A stretch of DNA of 13,463 nt, taken from positions 1-13,463 of the forward strand of contig UQFL01000050.1 of assembly GCA_900540305.1 (NCBI GenBank). Reading direction: 5' to 3'. The notes under the pieces are model-generated. The model searched no databases. It had not been told where the DNA came from and was given only the letters and a program-made list of their open reading frames with translations. This document shows positions 7,829-13,463 of the stretch, piece by piece (position 1 is the stretch's first letter; every line of letters starts with the position of its first letter). Position numbers and translations under genes: made by a program. The stretch comes from an uncultured Oscillospiraceae bacterium (GTDB lineage: Bacteria > Bacillota > Clostridia > Oscillospirales > Acutalibacteraceae).

Positions 7829-9188
7829 ATTTCTTTTCAATACATCTGAAGCGTGTAAATTCCTTATCAAATGTCATTTCAATAGTTCCTGTTGCGCCGT
7901 GTCTATTTTTGGCTACTATAAGCTCTGTTGAATTTTCGTCAATCTCATCCTGCTTGTCCTCAGACTGCTCATTTCTGTAGTAATCCTCTCTGTAAAGGAA
8001 AAGCACTATATCAGCGTCCTGCTCGATTGAACCTGATTCACGAAGGTCTGAAAGCTGAGGTTTATGGCTCTTGCCTCTGCCCTCCGTACCTCTTGACAAC
8101 TGAGCGCAGCATATAACGGGGATATTTAAATCTTTTGCCATCATTTTAAGATTACGGGTGATTTCTGAAACTTCCTGAACCCTGTTTTCTTTTCTGACGG
8201 CGGACTGTATAAGACCAAGATAGTCAATGATGATTATATCAACATTTTTCAGTCTGCGTATTTTAGACTTAATTTCAGGAACAGTGGTGTTTGAAGCATC
8301 GTCAAGATACAGTTCAACCTGAGCATACTCGCCTGCAGCATTTCCAAGTCTTACCCATTCATCATCAGTAAGTTCACCTGTTCTAAGTTTTTGGCTCGGA
8401 ATACCTGCCGTAGCAGACAAAAGTCTTTCCGCAAGCTGTTCCTTTGTCATCTCAAGACTGAATACAACGCACTTTTTCTTTGCGTACATTGATACATTCT
8501 GCGCAAGGTTGAGAGCAAATGAAGTTTTACCCATAGCAGGACGGGCGCCGATAAGAATAAGGTCTGATTTATTAAGACCCGTAATATATTTATCAAGCAT
8601 ACCGAATCCCGAAGGGATTGCCTTGAACTTTTCTTTTTCTTCACTGTTGAGTTTATGTAATCTGTCATAAACATCATTAACAATTACATCTGAAACACGC
8701 TTTGGGCCGTTAACATCCTTGCCTTTTCTAATATCATATATTTTCTGCTCAGCAGAATCCAAAAGCATATTAGCATCAGCTTTGCCGCCCGAAGCGTCAT
8801 TGATTATCTCTTGTGAAACATTTATAAGCGTTCTGAGATAATACTGCTCCTCAACTATTCTTGCGTAAGTTTCAACATTTGCAGTTGACGGTACGCTGTC
8901 TCTGAGAGTAATCAGATATTCTCTTCCGCCCGCAGTGTCATAATGGCCCTCTTTTGTAAGCAAATCTGCAATAACAACGGGGTCAATACTTGCCTTAGAG
9001 CCTGAAAACATCGACATCATTGCGCCGAATATTGCTCTGTGCTGCGGCAAGAAGAAATAATCCTGTTTAACTATCGTTACAACTCTTTCCATACAGTCAG
9101 GCTCAATCAAAATTGAGCCTAATACTGACTGCTCAGCTTCAAGGCTGTACGGAAGAGAGGAAAGATTTATATTTTCATTTGACGCCAT
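7818..9188 (-). CDS. dnaB: Replicative DNA helicase DnaB (DnaC in Bacillus)
   Basis: Hexameric 5'-to-3' helicase that unwinds DNA at the replication fork and recruits primase. The protein is 456 aa, normal for the family. The N-terminal helical domain (about 10-115, starting PYSLEAEQSVLGSIL) binds primase, followed by a linker helix. The RecA-like C-terminal domain starts near 190. It has Walker A GARPAMGKTS (214-223), FSLEM (243-247), Walker B IIIIDYLGLI (318-327), DLRESGSIEQDAD (381-393) and KNRHGATG (427-434). No intein or other insertion interrupts these motifs, which are common intein sites in DnaB. It starts 19 nt after rplI with GGATGA upstream, the frequent rplI-dnaB pairing. Its last codons overlap tilS. 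Confidence 0.97.
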   Translation of the reverse strand: MASNENINLSSLPYSLEAEQSVLGSILIEPDCMERVVTIVKQDYFFLPQHRAIFGAMMSMFSGSKASIDPVVIADLLTKEGHYDTAGGREYLITLRDSVPSTANVETYARIVEEQYYLRTLINVSQEIINDASGGKADANMLLDSAEQKIYDIRKGKDVNGPKRVSDVIVNDVYDRLHKLNSEEKEKFKAIPSGFGMLDKYITGLNKSDLILIGARPAMGKTSFALNLAQNVSMYAKKKCVVFSLEMTKEQLAERLLSATAGIPSQKLRTGELTDDEWVRLGNAAGEYAQVELYLDDASNTTVPEIKSKIRRLKNVDIIIIDYLGLIQSAVRKENRVQEVSEITRNLKMMAKDLNIPVICCAQLSRGTEGRGKSHKPQLSDLRESGSIEQDADIVLFLYREDYYRNEQSEDKQDEIDENSTELIVAKNRHGATGTIEMTFDKEFTRFRCIEKKYEE

Positions 9189-9207
9189 ATTTTATCATCC
9201 GTTCACT

Positions 9208-9651
9208 TTATGCTTCGGAAACCTGAACAAAAATCTTTGCGCTGATTCCCTGATATACTTTTATTTCAGCTTCAAATGTGCCGAACTGCTTAATATCATC
9301 AACTGAAATTTTACGCTTATCTACATCTATGCCGAGCGAGCTTTTAATTTCAGCGGAAATATCCTTAGCAGTTACAGAGCCGAAAAGCTTACCGTTTGCT
9401 CCTGCCTTAGCAGACAGCTTAACAGTTTTGCCCTCAAGCTTTGCAGCGTCAGCTTTAGCGGCTTTGATTTCTTCTTCCTTGTGGAATTTCTTTGCGCTTT
9501 CTTTATTGTTAAAATCGTTCATAGCCGCAGCGTTTGCTTCAACAGCAAGTCCGCGCGGGAAAAGATAGTTTCTTGCATAACCATCGGATGTATTAACAAG
9601 TTCTCCCTTTTTACCGAGATTTTTAATGTCCTGTTTGAGTATAACTTTCAT
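9208..9651 (-). CDS. rplI: 50S ribosomal protein bL9
   Basis: Large-subunit protein whose N-terminal domain binds 23S rRNA at the base of the L1 stalk. A long helix projects its C-terminal domain away from the ribosome, and it helps limit frameshifting. The protein is 147 aa, the usual length. The family signature region is GKKGELVNTSDGYARNYL (13-30), with Thr where most relatives have Val before SDGY. The linker helix (about 42-75) is rich in Ala, Lys and Glu, and the C-terminal domain spans about 76-147. The ribosome binding site GAGGAG lies in the 12-nt gap after the rnj stop, so it is probably expressed from the rnj promoter. Confidence 0.97.
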   Translation of the reverse strand: MKVILKQDIKNLGKKGELVNTSDGYARNYLFPRGLAVEANAAAMNDFNNKESAKKFHKEEEIKAAKADAAKLEGKTVKLSAKAGANGKLFGSVTAKDISAEIKSSLGIDVDKRKISVDDIKQFGTFEAEIKVYQGISAKIFVQVSEA

Positions 9652-9663
9652 ATCTCATTCTCC

Positions 9664-11448
9664 TCATATTTCCATAATTATCGGCAGAATCATAGGATTC
9701 CGCTTTGTTTTATCGTACATCATCTTTGAAATTTCGTCACGAAGGCTTGTTTTAACAGTATTCCAATCGTGATATTTGCTGTTATATGTCTCGTCAATAA
9801 CATGGCAAGCAAGCTCTCTTGCGGAATTGATAAGTTCCTCGCTTTCACGCACATATACAAAACCTCTGCTGACAATATCAGGACCGCATACTACTTCACC
9901 TGTTGAAGAATCAATAGTTGCAACGATAATGATAATACCGTCAGCCGAAAGATGTCTTCTGTCATTAAGCACGATATTTCCTACATCGCCGACGCCGATA
10001 CCGTCAACATATACTGCACCGCTAGGAACATCATCAAGCTTTTTAATTCCCTTTTCGGAAATTTCAATATGGTTGCCTACATCGCCTACAAAAATATTCT
10101 TCTTGGGAATACCCATAGCTTCGGCAAGCATAGCGTGCTTTTGAAGATGTTTTTGCTCACCGTGAACAGGAATAAAATACTTGGGCTTAACAATACCCAT
10201 CATAAGCTTCAATTCCTCTTGACAAGCGTGACCTGAAACATGAACTTCATACATCTTCTCATAAATTACTTCCACTCCGCGTTTCATAAGCTCATTTACA
10301 ACATTGGCAACCATTTTTTCGTTGCCTGGAATGGGCGTTGCGGAAATGATTACATAGTCATTCGGAGAAGCAGTAACTTTTCTGTGTTCGCCGAAAGCAA
10401 TTTTTGTGAGCGCGCTCATAGGCTCGCCCTGTGAACCTGTTGTTATAATAACAAGATTCTCGTCTGAGTACTCTTTAATGCTATCAATGCTGATGAGAAG
10501 ATTTTGGGGCACATTAAGATAACCGAGTTCCTCGCCAACCTGAACAAGGTTTTCAAGGCTTCTTCCAACAACGGCAACTTTTCGTTTAAGATGCTTTGCA
10601 ACATCTATAATTTGCTGCACTCTATGAATATTGGAAGCAAATGTGGCAACTACAATTCTTCTCTTTCCCGCTTTCTTAAAGAGATTAAGGAAAGATTCAC
10701 CTACTATTTTCTCACTCATTGTATAGCCGGGTCTTTCAGCGTTAGTAGAATCCTGAAGAAGAGCGAGAACGCCTTTTGTTCCGTATTCGGCAAATCTCGG
10801 AAGATTTATCATATCACCGTCAACGGGGGTCGTATCTATTTTAAAGTCACCCGTATGAACAACTACGCCTGCTGGAGTAGAAATAGCAAGACCGATAGCG
10901 TCCGGAATTGAATGGTTTACATGTATAAATTCAACTGAGAATTTACCGAACTTAACTATATCTGTGGGATTAACTTCAAAAAGCTTTGCCTTGTCAAGCA
11001 AACCGTGCTCTTTAAGCTTGCCCTTGATAAGACCGATTGTAAGTCTTGTTGAATAAATCGGAACATTGATTTTTTTCAAAAGATACGGTATTGCGCCGAT
11101 ATGGTCCTCATGGCCGTGGGTTATAATAAGTCCCTTAATCTTTTCAGCGTTCGCTTCAAGATAAGAGAAATCGGGAATAACCGAATCTACACCGAGAAGC
11201 TCTGTTCCCGGGAAAGCAAGTCCGCAATCGACAACAATCATATCAGAGCCGTATTCATAAACAGTTATATTCTTACCTATCTCGTTCATACCACCGAGAA
11301 AAGCAAGCTTAATAGAATCGGCATTTTTTGTGCCTTTAACTGCTTTTGGCTGATTTTTTTTGTTTACCTTACGATAGGTGTAATTGCGCTTAACGGAATT
11401 CCGTTTTCCGTTTGCGCTCCTATCGGCGGTATTATTCTGTTTTGGCAT
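9664..11448 (-). CDS. rnj: Ribonuclease J
   Basis: Zinc-dependent beta-CASP metallo-beta-lactamase enzyme with endonuclease and 5'-to-3' exonuclease activity. It handles bulk mRNA decay and rRNA end maturation in Bacillota. The protein is 594 aa. After a basic, low-complexity extension (about 1-44), the catalytic domain begins IKLAFLGGMNEIGKN. The metal-binding motif HGHEDH is at 111-116, with further ligands expected at H179 (VNHSIPDA) and D201 (TGDFK). The beta-CASP region contains ATFASN (268-273) and TGSQGEP (337-343), then HVSGHA (403-408) and PVHGE (427-431). The C-terminal domain covers about 465-594. A strong AAGGAG lies 6 nt before the ATG. It is first in the operon and has its own promoter. 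It could be J1 or J2, because I see only one copy here, so I leave the symbol general. Confidence 0.95.
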   Translation of the reverse strand: MPKQNNTADRSANGKRNSVKRNYTYRKVNKKNQPKAVKGTKNADSIKLAFLGGMNEIGKNITVYEYGSDMIVVDCGLAFPGTELLGVDSVIPDFSYLEANAEKIKGLIITHGHEDHIGAIPYLLKKINVPIYSTRLTIGLIKGKLKEHGLLDKAKLFEVNPTDIVKFGKFSVEFIHVNHSIPDAIGLAISTPAGVVVHTGDFKIDTTPVDGDMINLPRFAEYGTKGVLALLQDSTNAERPGYTMSEKIVGESFLNLFKKAGKRRIVVATFASNIHRVQQIIDVAKHLKRKVAVVGRSLENLVQVGEELGYLNVPQNLLISIDSIKEYSDENLVIITTGSQGEPMSALTKIAFGEHRKVTASPNDYVIISATPIPGNEKMVANVVNELMKRGVEVIYEKMYEVHVSGHACQEELKLMMGIVKPKYFIPVHGEQKHLQKHAMLAEAMGIPKKNIFVGDVGNHIEISEKGIKKLDDVPSGAVYVDGIGVGDVGNIVLNDRRHLSADGIIIIVATIDSSTGEVVCGPDIVSRGFVYVRESEELINSARELACHVIDETYNSKYHDWNTVKTSLRDEISKMMYDKTKRNPMILPIIMEI

Positions 11449-11500
11449 AAATAACTCCTTCTATAAATTAAATTTTTTCCGTTCAGCATATATTAGATAT

Positions 11501-11529
11501 ATAATATATTACTCATATCGTTTTGTCAA
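11501..11529 (-). promoter_or_regulatory. Sigma-A promoter of the rnj-rplI-dnaB-tilS-ftsH operon
   Basis: On the minus strand, TTGACA (11524-11529) is followed by a 17-bp spacer and TATTAT (11501-11506), a perfect -35 and a 5-of-6 -10. The expected start near 11494 leaves a leader of about 45 nt, very AT-rich, carrying AAGGAG (11455-11460). No stable hairpin is evident in the leader. I see no comparably strong promoter inside the following 7 kb, though weak internal ones cannot be excluded by eye. Confidence 0.85.
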
Positions 11530-11551
11530 GAATTGCAAAGATACATCCATA

Positions 11552-11580
11552 TTGATTATTACCACTATTAATGCTAAAAT
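11552..11580 (+). promoter_or_regulatory. Promoter of rnhA
   Basis: TTGATT (11552-11557), a 17-bp spacer and TAAAAT (11575-11580), preceded by TGC, which forms an extended -10 element (TGnTAAAAT). The weaker -35 is typical when an extended -10 is present. Expected transcription start is near 11587, with AAGGAG at 11601-11606 5 nt before the rnhA ATG. Confidence 0.72.
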
Positions 11581-11611
11581 ATTCCCGCAAAGTAAAAATT
11601 AAGGAGAAAAA

Positions 11612-12046
11612 ATGAAGAAGGTAGAAATATATACTGACGGCGCTTGCAGCGGCAATCCAGGCAAAGGCGGTTGGGGCGCAGTACTTGTTTACGGTGGAAA
11701 AGAAAAAGAACTCAGCGGAGCTGAAAAAGATACTACAAATAACCGTATGGAGTTAACGGCTGTTATTGAAGCGTTGGGCGCTTTAAATCAGCCCTGCGAT
11801 GTTGTTCTAACAACAGATTCAAAATATGTTTGCGACGCCATAAATAAGGGCTGGGTTTATTCATGGAAGAAAAACGGCTGGAAGAAATCAGATAAAAAAC
11901 CTGCGCTCAATGTTGATTTGTGGGAAAAACTTTTGCCATTGCTTGAAAAACACAATGTTGAATTTGTATGGGTAAAAGGTCATAACGGACACCCATATAA
12001 TGAAAGATGCGATACCCTCGCTGTTTCTGAATATAAAAACTTGTAA
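11612..12046 (+). CDS. rnhA: Ribonuclease HI
   Basis: Cuts the RNA strand of RNA:DNA hybrids, removing R-loops and RNA primers. The protein is 144 aa, a single RNase H domain like the E. coli-type enzyme (155 aa). All catalytic carboxylates are visible: D9 in YTDGACSGNPG, E47 in NRMELTA, D69 in TTDSKYV and D134 in ERCDTLA. The catalytic-loop His is H124 in VKGHNGHPYNE. The basic handle region GWKKSDKKP (89-97) is present. There is no N-terminal hybrid-binding domain of the type found in Bacillota variants or eukaryotic RNase H1. It is the only gene on the plus strand, stands alone between its own promoter and terminator, and is divergent from rnj. Confidence 0.97.
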   Translation: MKKVEIYTDGACSGNPGKGGWGAVLVYGGKEKELSGAEKDTTNNRMELTAVIEALGALNQPCDVVLTTDSKYVCDAINKGWVYSWKKNGWKKSDKKPALNVDLWEKLLPLLEKHNVEFVWVKGHNGHPYNERCDTLAVSEYKNL

Positions 12047-12047
12047 A

Positions 12048-12086
12048 AAAAGGCATTACCTGCTATTTTAGCAGGTAATGCCTTTT
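12048..12086. terminator. Bidirectional intrinsic terminator between rnhA and the HNH gene
   Basis: Perfect inverted repeat of 18-nt arms (12048-12065 and 12069-12086) around a TTT loop, with core GGCATTACCTGCTA and its complement. The outer four pairs are A:T, so each strand ends in a T-run: CCTTTTAC on plus and CCTTTTTTAC on minus. It begins right after the rnhA stop codon and lies 52 nt past the stop of the convergent HNH gene, so it can end both transcripts. Confidence 0.93.
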
Positions 12087-12138
12087 ACATATATTAACAT
12101 AATGTACTCAAACCGTAGAGTAATCAAATGCGTTTATA

Positions 12139-13435
12139 CTATTGTATAATTTTGTTACTCTTTGACCTATTACATTTCCAACACAAAGTCTGAAGGTTGT
12201 TCTCCTCGGTACAACCTCCTTTTGACACGGGAATAATATGGTCTATCTCAAGCAAAAGATTTGGCTCGTTATGTATAGAGTTACCACAATTGCAACAAGT
12301 GAAGTTATCACGAGTTTTGATATACTCTCGCAACTTCTTTGTCATCAAGGTTCTTTGTTCTTTTACAAAAGCACTTGCAGTTAATTTGCTTTCCAACAGT
12401 TTAATCAATTCCCCAATTGTTTCTTCCGTCATTGGTACAGTGAAAAATCTTTTTGCGAAGCCACCGCTAGAAGTGTATGAGAATTTGTATTCGACGCTAA
12501 AAATATTTTCGTCAATGTAAGCAAATCCGAGCCTTGAATAAAATCCAGCCTCATCATTCTCCATAACATAATCAGGCACATCGCTAAGATACTGCTGATA
12601 ATCCAATTTGTAATTTTCAATAATCTGCTTTGCATCCCTCAAAGTTTCAAGTTCTTCTACAAGCTGGTAGAGCTTTTGAATTTGTTCGGGATAAGATTTT
12701 TTGTTAGGATAGAAGTACTTCACTACATAATCCAATGGGTTATTCTCTGCACTTGCAAACACTGCTGCAGAAACTTCCGCTGTAAACGGAGTTATTGTCT
12801 TTTTGTATGGTCTAATATAGTTGTATTCATCGTCATTAACTGTTTCGTTACGAACAACTCTCGTACCAAAAAGTTTTGAAATTGATTGCACTTTTTCTGT
12901 GATATACTCATTAAATTCCCTTTGAGAACTCATTAAAGCTTCACAAGTATCTTTAATCTTAGAAAAGTCAGGTGATTCGTAATACTCAATTATCCTATTA
13001 TTTTCGCCCACAATCTTTTCAATCTCACCATTAATACGAGTTATAAAATCTCCGATGATATCCCATTCTTCACTATCAATGGTTTTAATTTTCTTAATAC
13101 TATTAACAGTTCTGTCAAACAAATTAGAAACCAATTCATCCAATTTTTCTTGACTTCCCTTAATAACTAATGAATCTTTGTTTTCATTTGCATAATCAAT
13201 TATTTTATTTACACGCTCATAGTATTCATGATGCTTTTGATTCAAAGCTTCTTTTTGCTGTTCTTTAATGTATTTGTTATATTCTCCCTTACTCATTAAC
13301 AGAGTGGGATCATTTTTTAATTTTTTTATACAAGCTTCATTAACTACAATTGTTTTCTGTGCCAAATTATTTCCGGCAGATGTAATGTAACATACCCTAA
13401 TCCTGTAAGCACCGGTATTGTTTAAAACTTGATTA
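12139..13435 (-). CDS. HNH endonuclease-domain protein, 5'-truncated by the contig edge
   Basis: The C-terminal 64 residues are a clear zinc-ribbon HNH nuclease module. Counting from the end of the visible protein, CxxC in FTCCNCGNS is followed by LEIDHIIPVSKGG, then NNLQTLCWKCNRSK. This gives the DH pair, the central Asn and a second CxxC followed by Asn. Upstream lie about 365 residues I cannot assign: helical, charged, coiled-coil-like stretches in the first half and a Tyr-rich beta segment (FSVEYKFSYTSSGG) before the nuclease. A similar beta segment (YRIRVCYITSAGNN) occurs at the truncated N terminus. No start codon is present. The apparent start MCIRDS is translated adapter, and genuine sequence begins with NQVLNN. 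The role could be defence, a mobile-element nuclease or a solitary HNH gene, and the context does not decide. It reads as more AT-rich than its neighbours. Confidence 0.85.
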
Positions 13436-13463
13436 CTGTCTCTTATACACATCTGACGCTGCC
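13436..13463. other. Nextera i5-side sequencing adapter (not genomic)
   Basis: Bases 13436-13454 are the reverse complement of the Tn5 mosaic end (CTGTCTCTTATACACATCT). They are followed by GACGCTGCC, the beginning of the reverse-complemented Nextera Read 1 adapter. The contig stops inside the adapter. Translated on the minus strand it yields the well-known artefact peptide MCIRD, which extends the HNH reading frame falsely to an apparent start at 13452. Confidence 0.98.

Noticed and set aside
7829..7870. Upstream TTG start for tilS adding 14 residues
   Set aside because: The extra residues lie wholly within dnaB, the codon is TTG, and the ATG at 7828 gives the usual short overlap and an N terminus of normal TilS length.
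7818..9188. Possible intein or insertion in dnaB
   Set aside because: The Walker A, Walker B and later motifs are continuous and the protein has the normal length of 456 residues.
12139..13435. HNH gene as a group II intron or homing endonuclease
   Set aside because: No reverse-transcriptase motifs, intron structure or interrupted host gene are visible. rnhA next to it is intact and separated by a terminator.
1..13463. Adapter mosaic ends as evidence of a genomic Tn5-like transposon
   Set aside because: The ends are followed by synthetic Nextera adapter and index sequence, not IS50 sequence, and no transposase gene is present. They are library artefacts.

Overview
This is an AT-rich bacterial fragment, apparently chromosomal. 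Protein features point to Bacillota, class Clostridia, probably a gut-type Ruminococcaceae/Oscillospirales-like or Lachnospiraceae-like organism. The pointers are RNase J, a clostridial-type topoisomerase pair, Clostridia-like FtsH and DnaB, consensus sigma-A promoters and strong GGAGG-type ribosome binding sites. The lineage is inferred from protein character only. The organism's own sequence runs from 46 to 13435. The outer ends are Illumina Nextera (Tn5) adapter: an i7-side adapter with its index at 1-45 and an i5-side adapter at 13436-13463.

Layout. Bases 62-4295 (minus strand) hold a two-gene operon for a type IIA topoisomerase: a ParE-like ATPase/TOPRIM subunit followed by a ParC-like DNA-cleaving subunit. 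It has its own near-consensus promoter (4329-4356). Bases 4443-11529 (minus strand) hold a five-gene housekeeping operon, rnj - rplI - dnaB - tilS - ftsH. It is driven by a consensus promoter at 11501-11529 and ends at a hairpin terminator at 4443-4473. Gaps inside it are short or negative: 12 nt, 19 nt, an 11-nt overlap and a 1-nt TAATG overlap. Its products handle mRNA decay, the ribosome, replication, tRNA-Ile decoding and membrane proteolysis. rnhA (11612-12046, plus strand) is transcribed divergently from rnj, and the two promoter cores lie 22 bp apart. A long hairpin with T-runs on both sides (12048-12086) separates rnhA from a convergent HNH-nuclease gene (12139-13435, minus strand). 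That gene is cut off at its 5' end by the contig edge.

No gene-free stretch exceeds about 200 bp. The intergenic regions hold only promoters, ribosome binding sites and terminators. I see no tRNA, rRNA, CRISPR array, insertion sequence, prophage structural gene or riboswitch.

Nothing here is convincingly a new biological system. The points most worth a second look are: the adapter ends, which create a false protein start (MCIRDS) on the HNH gene; the divergent motifs of the topoisomerase pair, including an alanine at the quinolone-critical serine position; an apparent duplicated small beta module in the HNH protein; and the operon order, which lacks the gdpP and hprT genes often found at these junctions.
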